Positions 46,736-59,067 of a stretch of DNA of 64,000 nt are shown one piece after another. The stretch comes from Sphagnum magellanicum (Eukaryota > Streptophyta > Sphagnopsida > Sphagnales > Sphagnaceae). The first letter of the stretch is position 1; each line of letters opens with the position of its first letter. The notes under the pieces were generated by a model. It searched no databases and was not told where the DNA came from. It saw only the letters and a program-made list of their open reading frames with translations. Location: contig CM038920.1 in the NCBI GenBank assembly GCA_021904315.1, forward strand, positions 1,240,001-1,304,000, read 5' to 3'. The position numbers were made by a program, and so were the translations under genes.

Positions 46736-48944
46736 CATATCCAAAAACTGTAAAATAGATGAAGTAACTCGTGGGTACCTAAAGACCTCTACAATGGGCC
46801 TTTTGGTTTGGAAAAAATAAGGGTCAATCATTAGGTTCTTTTAAAACCGTGCTCATACATCAGAAATCAGTTCTTTGATTTTTGGGAAACCATGGATATA
46901 TATATATATATATATATATTGAAGAGTTGCCCTGAAAACCAACCAGTATTTGGTGTGGTTACTTTCTCTTGGAGAACCAACTGCCTTTTAAGAAAATGGT
47001 CTGCAATCCTGGTCCCTCTGATAGCTTGCATGACCTAGATCTCACTAGTGAAAAGAAAAAAATCACTAGGGAATGTTTTTCCGAATTTTGATCTGAAAAT
47101 ATGATTTCAATTGATACAGGGGAACAAATGGCCAAAATTGACCAGATTTAAAGGAAAAAATCTCCAGACATTTTAATGATAATTTCTCTTAAGTAGCCAA
47201 GAATAGAGAAGGATTTTTTGTTTAAAATGCTTTCATCTCTGGTGTATAGCAAAATTTGGATAAATCTTTTTCTGCATGATCAGCATCACTTTGGCTACAT
47301 CTCTAAATTGACTAAAGACCCTCTGGATCTCACTTAGAAGCAGGAGAATCAAATAATCAGCGTGTACAGTAGGTGGGCATTCACAACAAATGTGCACAAA
47401 ACTTTCAAGAGTTGTACATGGCTCAGCTTGTGGGCTTTAGTGAAGCAGCACCCACACTGGTACCATGGTATATCCCTAAAATTTCATCTAAATTGCTAGT
47501 AAATATTGTAAGTATCCCATGTTTAGACTAACTAAATCAGGGTCTCTGAGTCCAAATCTAACATTTTTTGGGTTTAATTTGGCCACTGAGAGGCCTCGCT
47601 CAAGAAGTTGAAAGTGCCAGCACAGATGCTTCAATACAGAGGAAGATCATGCATGGCTTAATTAATTGACAAACCCTTTTTCCGTCAATATGTACATCTA
47701 CTGATTAGTTTCTACAAACTTCTCTCAGAGCTGCTCGAATGTTTAGGAAATGAGGATGAAAATTTTATGAATGTCCCAAAAGGTTATCTCACCCACAACA
47801 TGCATCTTTCATCCACTTACTCTACATCTATGTTTTGGGTGTAGTTCACTCCTTCGAATGTCTCCTTTTATCCAAACTTACCCACATCCTTCAACTTATT
47901 TTATTGGATTTAAGTTCCTTCTAGAACCTCACTAATAGTTTTGAATTAGTAAGTTTTAACCATCTTTGTATGTGTATGTATGTATACAAAAAGATTTCAC
48001 CCTTATTAATAGGAAAGCAGGAGTAGGGTTTATTAGAAACTTGAACTAGGACCAGGGTTCAGAATTACCTAGTTCTAAAGTATGTCATTATTTTGAAATT
48101 ATTGGGGATGTAATTATAGGTGTGTGCATGTGGCCAGGTTGAACGCACCTACACTAGTACCTTCTTGAGTGAGGCCATGCAACAAGGCTTAGTCATTAGT
48201 GCCAGAAAGCTGAATTTGGAGGCCTAATATGGATGCAGTTAAGTACATATGGATGCACATATGCATGTACAAGAAATCAATCCTAGCTAGTGTGAATTCA
48301 ACATTTGGATCAGCTATGAATATTAAAGTATTCTTAAAATGGGGGATGTTTAAAACTAATGATTCTAACACCACATGGTAACTATAGATCACCTCGGGTG
48401 AGGAAAACCCAATAGAAAGTAGCAGAAGTTGTAAACTACCTAGCATGGACCTTAATCACTTGACTTGATCTATCACTTGGTCCAAACTATTTTTCATTCC
48501 CTTTTTAGGTTTGAAAGGGGTTTAGCAACCAAATTAAGATGGCAATCAACCGAAGCATTTTATTTTTCCTTGGAATCTTTTTCATTGGAATGGGAATTGA
48601 TGCCACTTAAGAGGGTGCAATCCAATGTAAGGAAAATGTGTAGGGTAAAGCCCCAATGTGGGGGGCATTCCCAAAATAAGGAGCCTAGGAAAAGGCGGTC
48701 CTAGAATCTAGCCATGCATTTAGAGATTTTCCCAATCCACATATGGTGTTAACCCATAGGATAACATTCATGAGGTGAAGGTTATCATGAATTTAAACAT
48801 ACCTAGATTAGGAGGCATATGAGATGGAGGGTTCTTGTGGTTACTCCTTAAGGGTGCACCGGATCTTGCACTTACTTAGAGATCCAAACATCTCACAGCT
48901 CACCTACTATAACATCCAAAATTTGCATAAGATCCCATGCTGAG
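46736..48944. other. Intergenic part of unit B, no gene supported
   Basis: Collinear with about 23,060-25,190 of unit A. Includes a (TA)n microsatellite at 46,896-46,919 that is only a few bases long in unit A, and one MITE (annotated separately). Confidence 0.55.
47439..47634. mobile_element. MITE of the GGTGAACCAGCACCCACA family
   Basis: Left end 'agtgaagcagcacccacac' then 'tggtaccatggta'; right end is the eroded mirror 'gtgccagcacagatgc'. The internal 'ctgagtccaaatctaaca' is shared with 23,752-23,921, its orthologue. Confidence 0.65.
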
Positions 48945-50347
48945 ATGGCCTTCATCCTTCACTTAGCTCACTCAGTTGAAGACACATGTAATTGTTGCGT
49001 TCGAATCGATATCCAACTCAAGTGCAATGACTTTCTTGCTAATAAACGCAATTGCGTACTGATGGAGAAGGAGACGCATTTGGATGCCGCCATTGGTCAA
49101 CGTCGCATGGTGTCAGATTTCATGAAAGAGTTTGTCAGGCATCATGCCCCTGATCAACTTGTTTCGCCTACCATAGTCCCTTATCACTATGACAATGAGC
49201 ATTGTGATGATGATGGTGGTGACAGCCACATGACATTCTCGACTATTGCACCTCAAATTTAGATCTAGATGAAAGATTTTCGTGGCAGTTTCACCATGCT
49301 TCATTATGGGCATTCATGTCCATCGGCCGATTATTTCAACTTTCACCTCATGGTGTTGAATTTTGTGGTTGCCGACCTGACTAACAATAGCAATGATGTG
49401 TTTTTCTATGATGAACGAACTCAAGGCAAAGATGCTAATGCCCTATGCAACTTGCCATTCACCTACCACCTGGAAAAATTCAAAACGCTACTAAGCCATA
49501 AGATAGCAATGCTGAAAACTCTGCTCATAATCCTCGACAACTGTGTTAGTCAGAATAAGTCACAGCTTGTCATGCAGTTTTTCACTCTACTCTCCATCCT
49601 GTTCTACTTGAAGGTCGTGTTGGTGTACTTGATCCCAGGACATTCCCATAATACCGCCAATCGGGTCATCACGTGGTGCCACAATGCAATGAAAGGTAAG
49701 AACTTCTACTCTCCAATGGTGATCGTTGAGGCCGTCAACAAAATCAAGGGGGTTAATGCGAGCTTCATTGATCATCATGATGTGTGGTGCCTGTGCTATG
49801 TTGGTTGGGGTCCCATCCTCAAAAAACACTTCAAATTGCTACCTGCTCGGTATACATTCAACTACTTCTTTGAATTCGATGAAGGCCATGTCAACATGCG
49901 TCCTTGTGCTCAACGTCGAACAGTGAGGCCATCAATGTACCACTGATAAATGCCACGAATATCAGCTTGATCCATCAATCATTTCTATCCAATTTGTTCA
50001 ACGCCACCAATATCATAATCAAACAAGTAGCGTTCCTGCCCATCCATTTGTTGATTACACCTATGCTATCACTCACTAAGAAGAAGTTGATCTCCCTAGG
50101 GCTTCTCGAACACCTATCGTACTACCTCGAGATTCTTGGTGTTCTTTGTGTGCAAATCGATGACGAGCAAGAATAGGCGTTAATAACGACATGCAAGAAG
50201 AAGTGGCAACTTGCAGCAGTAGATGCGATGGTGGAATCAGTGCCAAACACACCAACTCCATCAGCGCCGATCAAGGTGAGGCCGGGACACCCCAAGAAGA
50301 AGGTGGTTGTCGTGTTAGGACTGCCTAAAAAATCGATACTACAGTTC
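48945..50347 (+). pseudogene. Decayed transposon gene resembling DUF7869-type proteins
   Basis: One plus-strand frame runs from 48,945 (MAFILHLAHSVEDT) through HLDAAIGQRRMVSDFMKEFV to two TAG codons three bases apart (49,260-49,262 and 49,266-49,268). It continues in the same frame to 49,946 with LMVLNFVVADLTNNSNDVFF, FIILDNCV-like LLIILDNCVSQNKSQ, LIPGHSHNTANRVITW and YTFNYFFEFDEGHV. The frame is then lost; downstream stretches to about 50,347 look like its eroded C-terminus (HPKKKVVVVLG). From memory the conserved core (DNC...QNKSQ, PGHSH, FFxFDxGH) matches DUF7869-type proteins, which have a nuclease-like fold and occur on mobile elements of oomycetes and some plants; this needs a search. 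Unit A has no equivalent. No terminal repeats were recognised. Confidence 0.6.
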
Positions 50348-53064
50348 TTTTTCAAGTAATCATCATAGCCTTGAAGCCAGACTAGTCAATACAACACATT
50401 AGGTTGCCATATCAATTGGAAAAGGTCTTTATGGTTCTGGATAGATCTCGGCGAGAGGAGTCGATTGCCGCCTTTGTTTTCTGAATCTGACGAATACTGA
50501 TGACACTATGACATTTATGGAAGGTTGGGGTCCCACCATAAGGTTCAATTTCTCCAAGTGCCTTGTGATATGTACTCCCCACTCCCTAATGTATGGGGCA
50601 TGTTTCCCACTTCTGCAGTTATTCATGACTTGGATAGTATTTGTTTGATAAAAGCATGGAGATACATGGCTTTTCACATGCCAAGTTCCAACTTGCCTTT
50701 TTTGAGCTAGCTGAGTTACCCAAGTTACCAAATAGGTGTTCTTGCTTGAAGCAAGCTGGTGCCCCTACAAATCTTCCACACATATGAAAGTCATTGTTCA
50801 TAAAAAAATGTTTGTAGGCATAAAAACCAATACAGAGAGTACCACAAAGAACATTGAATGTGTAGGTGTTTCATAGGCTAGAGGCTGGTCAAGCCTGGGC
50901 TCGAAATTGACAGTTAAATCCTTTGTAAATTACCACAAGCCGATGCATCTGGGGTGATGCAATAAGGTAAAATTTGAAGACTAAACTCCATGCAGAAGTT
51001 TTTTGTTTCCCAATTTTATGATATAGCTGAGGTGGCAATCATCCACAAGCAAAATTTGGCTATTAAAAAATATGAAAGAAATAAATAAACACCATTCTAT
51101 ATATTTTGCTTCCTAATTGAACCATGTATAGAAATCTGGTGATCGTTTTTTCAAATATTTTGGTTTGTTTTTCTGACTTTAATCATTTTTCAGAAAATCA
51201 TTGATTTTGTGATCTAATTTTCCCAAACTTTTGCAACAATACAAAAAAGAAGGCTACTATGTAGCTCTTTATATCACTCTACTCAATTAATGAAGTGCAA
51301 CTTAATTCACAGTTTTAACAGTCATTTTCATTTCACAACATGCTTGTAGTCTCTTTGTTTCCTTTTCTCTTACACTTTAGTGTTGGCAAAGACATTTAAA
51401 AGCAACTGATCTCCTTGAAGAGAAATGGCTAAAGCAAAAAGGCAATGATATTGCCAATTCTAGACGAAACTAAGCTTTCAACAATAATGTCATAGATGGC
51501 AATGTCATGTGCCAACTCCCTGCAATTGTCTTCTCTGTTTTGGGCCTTTAAGCAACTTTACTTTTGGCAGACATACTGGAAAACAGCTTGTCTACTTGAA
51601 ATGGGGCCATTGCCAATTTTAGACTAAACTAAGCTTTCAACAAACAACACCTACTGCTAACTCATTGCCGTCTCTATGTTGAAAGCTTAGTTTCATCTAG
51701 AATCCCATAGATGGCAATGTCATGTTCATATCAATGTTTTTCTCTAAAGAACTGTTGTTATTTTCAACAAAAACATTTGGGGATTTATTTTTTAGAGCTT
51801 GTAAATTTGACTAATTTTGCAATTTTATTGAAATTTTTTCCAATTTTCTTATATCAAAAAATTGGGGAAAAACAACCTTGGTCCCTGCATTTGTCTGTCA
51901 TTTGCTCTTAAACACAGTTCTGAAGCCAATACCAAAATCCGATTGCAAGTATCATAACTACATGTCCTACTCACTCGCTCAAGAAAGGAAGGCTGAGGGA
52001 GGGGGGCTCTCATGGAGAGAGGGTGGGTGGGAGTGAGGTAATGTTAAACCAGTCATATAAGATTTGGCTAGGACCTATAACCATGGTATGTAGCCAACAA
52101 TCTCATATACCAACCAAACTCTACTAAACCTCATCAAGATAAATCAAAACCTATTACACTAACTAAAAGGGTTCTCATGGGTAACTAATGTGGATTTGAC
52201 ATTGTGATCCTTGTAGCATTAGTGGATTAGAGGTGCAAAAATGAGGAAGGAATTTTTCATTGTACTCCTGTCGCATCGCCAACCATTGTGGTTAGCTCCA
52301 TATTAACCATCCACATGCGTATACTCGCCTAATAGCCACAAGTGCTTTACCTACATACCTACTTACGGAGTAACAGCTTACATTCCTTTAGACATACTTA
52401 TGTGCATGGACCTACCCACTCCCATAGGTACATAGGTAATGTGAGGGGGTAGTAGCCCGAGGGTTACTGGAAAGATTACTGAGGTGATTCACCCTTACCA
52501 GGGCACTTAGATGTAACTCAAGAACGCACTGCACCATCCATTGTAAACTTGTCAAGACTGAGTCAACTGTAGATTAGGTGAAGCAACAAGGACCGAGTTA
52601 TCAACTTGGTGATTTCTCATGTTAAACTCTCCTACTTATACCCACTGCTGGCACCTTCATCTTTTTGAGGTGAGGCCTCTTAGTGGCCTTATTAACACAA
52701 AAAATGTCAGATTTGAGCTCTGATTTAGTCTAACCATGGGATATTTCTAATATTTAGAAATAATTTAAACATAATTTGGGATTTTTACCATGGTACCAAC
52801 ATGGGTGCTGGTTTGTCCAAGGCCAGTTCACACTACCTAGGTAACTAGGAATGTAAGTGCAAGGGCACCCATATGGAAGTGAGTAGGCCATAGTAGGAAA
52901 TGTAAATGGTTAAATGATTGTCTAGGAAGGTGGGTAAGGCACTTGGCACCTAATTTTGAGAAGGTAAGTAAACCACATGAGGAAGGTAAGCATATGGAAA
53001 TTGTGGATGATTAAATAGTAAATAGCTAATCACACCAGGCTTGACCAGCCATGGGACTCGAATA
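50348..53064. other. Intergenic part of unit B upstream of SPX gene 2
   Basis: Collinear with 25,170-25,860 and 32,850-34,100 of unit A. The chromovirus target is empty here (near 51,270-51,285). About 500 bp at 52,090-52,640 has no counterpart in unit A. No gene. Confidence 0.55.
52648..52818. mobile_element. MITE of the GGTGAACCAGCACCCACA family, reverse orientation
   Basis: The right end 'ggtaccaacatgggtgctgg' and the internal 'ggcctcttagtggcctta' match the orthologue at 33,665-33,840. Confidence 0.7.
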
Positions 53065-54154
53065 CTAATGAAAATGGTTTTCTATCCATAAACCATCATC
53101 CATCCACCCATCCTGCATGGGTCGCTGGGCAAGCGCTGGTTAACTCCGGAAGCCCGGCTGGTGTGCGGACTGTCACACCAGTCGGCGACCCTGACAAGGC
53201 TTCCGCTGCAAGCCCTTCGATTTGTCGTGTCTCGGCACCACGGTCCCCGGGAGCTCCAGGCCATCCCGAGCCGACCAGAGAGGGTTATTCCCTGACCTCC
53301 TCTCCTCTGGAGCGCTCGCAAGTCCCGAGGCTGGCGGGCTTTGTTCTTCCCTGACCTAAGGACCTTGAAGGAAGGATCAACGGCTATAAAACGCGAGAAA
53401 GAGAAAGACCTGCGGCGCAGACTACCATTGCATTGTCTTCCATTCTTCTCAACTGAACTCTTCATAGCTCATCCTCTGGCGTCTCCTGCTCCTCCTTTTC
53501 CTCCAGCAGCTGCTGCTGGCTCTCTCCCGTGTCTGCACTCTTCTCTCAGGAGCCGCCTATGATCTAGTGCGACTTCTACTATCTTTTTTCTTCTACTTGC
53601 AACCTCTTCTCTTCTAATCTCGTTTGTGGATTGCTGCTGCTTTTGGCTGTTGATCATCGTCTCTGCTTAAACAGAACAGCAGCTTGGGGATCACGCAGAG
53701 ACTAATTCATTCTCGTCTTTCCACCACCACCTCTGCAATTGTTCCAAGGTTAGTTGTCGTTTCACTCACGTATTGTCGTCGCGGCGGGTTCCCTCCCTCT
53801 CTCTTCCATTATAGTTTCTTTCAAGGTCGTGTACTAGGATCGAAAATAGGTCCAGTCTAATTCACCTGGCTCACAGTTTTGCAACGGTTTCTAAAGGTTT
53901 TCGGTGTTTTTCTCATATGGTGGGTTGTCATGCTGAGGGATTGGTTATGCGGCGTTTCCAGCATTGTGGGGGTGGATGTGTGTTGAAGGAAAAATGTTGT
54001 AATCACTACTAGTGCTGTTGTTGTTGTCGTTGTTCTTCAGTTCCTTTCTCCGAACTGATTTTCGTTTTGTATTCGGCTGCAGGCTGCCAGACCTCGGCAG
54101 CCGTAGATCAACGGATTTAATCTCCATCTCCAGCAAGCTTAAACTATCGACAAT
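53065..54154 (+). promoter_or_regulatory. Promoter and 5' leader of SPX gene 2
   Basis: Closely matches 34,101-35,165. TATA box TATAAAA at 53,385-53,391. The leader intron candidate uses the same donor context 'tctaaag/gttttc' near 53,898 and an acceptor 'ggctgcag' near 54,083. The acceptor side has about 16 extra bases compared with copy A. No GNATATNC site was seen in the 650 bp before the TATA box. Confidence 0.55.
53385..53391 (+). promoter_or_regulatory. TATA box of SPX gene 2
   Basis: TATAAAA in 'cggctataaaacgcgag', at the position equivalent to the TATA box of SPX gene 1. Confidence 0.6.
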
Positions 54155-55605
54155 ATGAAGTTCGGCAAGCTGTTGGCCGGAGCAGTTGAGGCGATGCCTC
54201 GCGAGTACCGGGACATGTTCCTGGATTACAACCTTTTCAAGGAGCACATTTCTCTGTATGACAAAGGTGCCTGTCGATGCGCAGTGCAGCGGGAACTCGA
54301 AGGACCCACAGTCGAGGAACATAGCTCGTATGCCAGCGGCCCCAACAGTGCAGCTGCTCCGGCCTTCTTGCGCGAGCTACCTTGTTGCACAGATCCTTGT
54401 AGGATGAGTGAACGGCCGGTATTGCATAACAGAAACCAGCAGGCCGGGCCTACGAGCTCCATCACCTTTCAGGCCTTCACGTTTGAACGCTTGCTTGATA
54501 ACCAGCTGTCCAAGATAAACAAGTTCTTCAATCGTTCGCATCAAGAGTACATTGCCACAATGAACGTGAGCTGAGCTTTCTCGCAAACTTCTTGTTGTTG
54601 TTGTTGCCTCTTTCTTTCGACTCCTAGTGCAGGACCTGCTGTTTGACAACTTCGTCAAATATTTGTAGATCAAGAAAAAATAACAACTTCATTCTAGAAT
54701 CCATAATCTGACGAAGTACGAATGAAATCGTTTCTTATATATATTCATGCTGTACAGGAGTTGGATGCCATGAGCCACCAAGAAGGATTCTGGATCGAAA
54801 CCGACCTGTTGGAGATCAGGCGATGCGTGCGGAACCTTGCTGCGAAGATGGAACTTCTTGCAAGCTTCTGCTATCTGAATCACTCAGGTAATTAGCTGCT
54901 GCTGTTGCTCCAGAACACTTAAGCTGGTCCCCATGTCGAGAGCTAGCTAGCTACCGATCATGCATGATCAGCTTGCTGCAATATGAATGATGCTTTCTTT
55001 TCCCATCGAGAAGAAGTCTAGCGAAGAACTTGATCTTTCTTCCAGCTTCATGAAGAACTTCATATTAACACTTGATCAATGCTGCCTGATTGATTGATTG
55101 ATCATCATGGGTGTTTGTAGCAATTCTGAAGATTCTAGAGAAGCACGACCGCATTACGGGGTCCCACATACGACGGAAGTTTTGCGTGGAAACACTGAAT
55201 CACATGGACTTTGTTCTGTACGCGTCCGCTGTGAACGAGGACGCAGAGTACTGTCTTTCCTTGTTGAACAGAATTCCCGACCCAAACATGAGATCAGGTA
55301 CACGCGGCTGGTACCTACAAAGATCACAAAGAACTCATGTGCAGAGTGATGGTGAATCATCCACCCAATCATCATCATCATCAGCGGAAGCGCATCCATC
55401 TCCGCTTATGAGTACTCGAGGACGGGAGCTATCCCTCCACCTGCGGCAGCAACGGCTTCAGCTTCTCAGCAGCAGTGATGGAGACTTCAATTACATCACG
55501 GCAGCAAGCGCAGCAAAGGCTGCCAACCGCATGGTCTGCAACACTGTGAGCTCCACATTCAACAGCGACTCCGTGTTGGTGCTATATAGAGGTGGTGCTA
55601 TATAG
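54155..55605 (+). CDS. SPX-domain protein, copy B (three coding exons, altered C-terminus)
   Basis: Paralogue of the gene at 35,166. Exons 54,155-54,565, 54,758-54,887 and 55,121-55,605 give about 341 residues. Intron positions and phases are identical to copy A. The first exon product differs at roughly 22 of 137 residues, with a net loss of basic residues (K21M, K26N, K to N in LLDNQLSK) and Y25/K29 retained. Exon 3 starts AILKILEKHDRITG, with the same Glu in the basic helix as copy A. The C-terminus differs: a 16-bp tandem duplication (55,577-55,592 repeated from 55,593) shifts the frame, so the protein ends ...LYRGGAI instead of the longer end of copy A. The frame is otherwise intact, the splice sites are good and the promoter is conserved, so it is probably expressed. 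Confidence 0.83.
54566..54757 (+). other. Intron 1 of SPX gene 2
   Basis: 192 bp, phase 0, GTGAGC donor and TGTACAG acceptor. Confidence 0.8.
54888..55120 (+). other. Intron 2 of SPX gene 2
   Basis: 233 bp, phase 1, GTAATT donor and TTTGTAG acceptor. Confidence 0.8.
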
Positions 55606-56245
55606 AGCCCCGCCTCAAGCCTTGCCATTCACAAATAACAATTAGCTCATGAAGATGCAGATTTCATGCTCTAGAGCTGGTGCACTAGTAAACACTGTAA
55701 GGACCAAGCCATGAAGGTGATGAATAGGCCTCATGACTACTACTGACACACAAGAGTCTTTGCAGAAGAAGTTTACTACTTGAAGAAGTAGTTTCCTTCA
55801 CTTACTCCCAGCACAACTTGCAAGCTTAGACATTGTGCAGAACTACAATTTAGGAAAAACATTTTCTTCAAGGACTGGAAGCTGCTTACACATAGGTACA
55901 TAATGTTTCTTGAATGGAAAACTTTATGTGATCTCAATTGTCTAGAACTTTTCTCTTGATGATTTTGGAACATCAATTTGCATCAATTCGTACATGAGAA
56001 TGCTGCAACTCTGTTTTGAGAGAACTATGAAAAACTTCTTATGAATTTTTTTCTATTCAATTTTGTCATGTTTTGAAGATCTTGAGCTTGCACTAGTCAG
56101 ACCTGCATAATGTGATGATCCTGGATTCTTGCATGAAGATGGTCTTCCAATTACAATCTCTAGCTACAGAGTACACAGGGGATGATCATCATCATGAGTC
56201 ATCCTCATCCTCATCAGAGTGTTGTCTTTAGCTTGCCATGCATCA

Positions 56246-56521
56246 CATTTTACATCCATGTGCAGCAATGTTCTGTTACATAATTTGAGTACACCAGAGT
56301 ATCTCCACCCAGAGCAGTAAAATGGCCGGGACAGTACATTTTACATCCATGTGCACTATCTGTTCTATTCGATAATTTGAATACAATATCAGAGCATCTG
56401 CAACCACAGGAGTAAAATGGCCCTGATTCACTACATTGTACATCCGTGTACAAGCCCTGTTCTATTACATAATTTGAGGGCATGGGGCAGTATCTATACC
56501 CATGGCAGCACATTGGCCTGT
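56246..56521 (+). repeat. Minisatellite, three units of 91-97 bp
   Basis: Units start at 56,246, 56,337 and 56,434 ('cattttacatcc', or 'cattgtacatcc' in the last). Each continues 'tgttct', 'ataatttga' and an 'aaaatggcc' or 'acattggcc' end. Unit A has two. Confidence 0.8.
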
Positions 56522-58061
56522 ACAGTGTATTTGGGATGATGATATAGTAGTCCATGTATAGTGTGAAACTCAGTTTTGGCCTCATGTAAAAATATGCCCC
56601 TGGGATATTAAGTACTTTTCAAGACAGCCAGTTAAAGGAAAATTTGCCTTTTTTTATTGGCCAACCATAGTAATTGGCCCAGCTGGTGACATGTGAATAG
56701 TTTCACACTTTACTGTATAGCTTCCACACTAATTATACTATTTCCAGCAATGTTAAAAGAATTTTAAACTATTTTTTCAAACACCAAAATTTTGCTAAGG
56801 AAAATAGAGAATCTTTTGAAATATGCTAAAATACATATATATATATACATGTGGAATCTTCAACAAAATCATTATTCAACATTGAAATGTTTACTTAATG
56901 ACATGCTACTACAGGTTTTGTTCACTATTTCATATTTATGGGTCAGGATGAGGGAACAATTAACACTGGAAGATGGATGTGATAAACATTGGTAGAGGGT
57001 GGCATACGCCATCAGTGTTGGTGGAGATGCTCTCCAAAGCCTGGCCAGAATGGACCTTCAACAACGAACAGCCACACACATTATCAGCCATGGCAAGTCT
57101 GTTTATGACTCAGTTGTGGATGAATCCCTATTGAAAATACCCAATATGGTTAATGAACAAACTACAAAACAGCCTTCCAATGGATGGGGAAGGGGATGAA
57201 ACCCAATGAAAAAAGAACTGAAAATTTCTTTTAGTCTATTTAGAGGGCTCTTTTTTGAGCAAAATTTGGTGCAAGCCCTTTCCTTTCACTTCCGGGAAGG
57301 TCGTCTGCCAGCTTGTCAGAGTACCTTACATAATTTCGAAGGTACTTCTTTCTTTCTTCTATCTTTATTGCTCTTTCTTTCACATTTGAAGAGTGAGTGA
57401 CCTCAAAAATATTTGAAGGTTCTTTATACAAACAAAGGGTCTATCTTTCAACCCTTCTGCAATTTTTGACAGACTGCACTCATCCTTGCTAGTCTCATGA
57501 CAAGCGCCTCAAATCACGGAAGGGTCTATTAAAGATAGACCCTTCTCTTGTACTGAATTGTCACCTGGATTTACCTTGATAACCTCTTCCATAGAGGATG
57601 GGGTCTTCTAGGTGTGAAGATAGGATAATATCTGGTCATTAATTGACCTTGTAAATGATAAGCCCTGTAGGTGGGTAGGTAGGATATTAGGGGACTCTAC
57701 AAACATATCATCTAAAGGCTTAGTTCTGTAGGTAGGTCTTCTAGGTAGGTAATAGCTGGCTATTATGTGAGCATTATAAGCATGTAGATGGTTAGTAGTT
57801 AGTACAAAGGTAAGGGCTAATGCGTTGTAGTAGGTAGGTATTAAAACCAAAAACTGAGGTAATGTTTCTGAGCTAACCACTGTGATTAGGGTTTAGGGCT
57901 AAGGAACTGAAACCCAATGAAAACGTATTTCCTGTCCACCCTCAATCCATCCCTCAGCGTTTTGTGTTGGTCGTCCACTCTGGCCCATAACACAAACAAC
58001 TTTTCTTTGCTATTGTAGGGGAAACTTGTGATGGGGCTGTTGTCTCCCTCCCCTTGCATTG

Positions 58062-58242
58062 GGTGAACCAGAACCCACACTGGTACTATGGTAAAAACTC
58101 TGAATTTTCTTTTAGGTTGTTTCTAACCACGGTAAATATCCCACCCTAAGACTAAATCAAGGTCTTTGAGTCGAAATTGAATACAGCCACTGAAAGGCCT
58201 CACTCAAGAAAGTGGAGGTACTGATGTGGGTGCTGGTTCACC
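58062..58242. mobile_element. MITE of the GGTGAACCAGCACCCACA family, best-preserved copy
   Basis: 181 bp with clear inverted termini: the left end GGTGAACCAGAACCCACACT then GGTAC, mirrored by the right end GTACTGATGTGGGTGCTGGT then TCACC. No obvious target duplication. In unit A the same element has lost its left end (about 38,745-38,883). Confidence 0.78.
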
Positions 58243-58399
58243 ATGGCCTCTCCCTTCTAGGGTTTTTAATGGGAGACTTTTTTACAAAGTTCGGATGAAA
58301 AATTTGTATTCAAATAACATAGGTAGCAGGGTTTTTCTCCTTTCTCTTTTCTTTTCAATTCTGTTAATGCACCTTTTGAAAAGAGTATTTAGGGAATTC

Positions 58400-58615
58400 A
58401 TGGCAGACAATGAAAAAGCATACCATGAAATTGCTGCAAATACTACTTGTGAATTTGTAAATAAAGAATTACTCCAAGAATTGGACAAAACCAGAAATGC
58501 ATCAAAGCTAGAGGATGACGACAGAGTTGTACATAATGTAAAAAGCTACTTGGCTAGCTTTGAAAGAAATAATGTCTATAAAAAATCCTCCTTAATATTC
58601 ATGGTTGGGTGTTAA
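58400..58615 (+). pseudogene. Unit B copy of the hypothetical MADNEKAY ORF, frame-shifted
   Basis: The first 60 codons match the ORF at 39,049 (MADNEKAYHEIAANTTCEFV...). A small indel after NNVY then changes the frame, ending at 71 codons. Upstream, an extra A in 'gaaaagagtattt' also breaks the open frame that leads into the ATG in unit A. Unrecognised; probably a decaying gene fragment. Confidence 0.3.
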
Positions 58616-59067
58616 AAGGTAAAACCATGTTTATTCCAAGTTCTAATTGTAATGGTTTCCAACCATTAAATTTATTTGTATGTAACAATCATTTCATGAC
58701 AATCACTTGCTCCTTGCAAGATGTGAGTCTCAAGTTTAGGAATGTTTAACAGTACTTTGCGAAGGTGAAAATTATCTGGAAACTGTAAAACAAATGAGCA
58801 ACCATCTAGGTTCCTAAAGACCTCCGGAGTGGGTTGAATTATAGGAATTCATCTCATGTGTGAATATCATAGATAGGAAAGATGAAGGACCTTATGTCTA
58901 GTATTTAGGAGTGGGAGGGATCTTAGAAGTGTTGGTCATTTCTGTCTTTTTCTTTATAACCTCTAGTTTTGATTTTTCAAAATAATTATATAGGAGAAGG
59001 GCCAATATGGAAGTTATTTTATGTTTTGAGGTGCGTCACCTCAAAACACTAAATGGGTGCAATCACA

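Larger units (their letters stand above)
55606..58399. other. Downstream region of SPX gene 2
   Basis: Collinear with 36,641-39,048. Holds the 3' UTR (limits unclear), a three-unit minisatellite and a MITE. No further gene is supported. Confidence 0.6.

Noticed and set aside
46896..46919. (TA)n microsatellite
   Set aside because: Ordinary microsatellite expansion; noted in the regional entry only.
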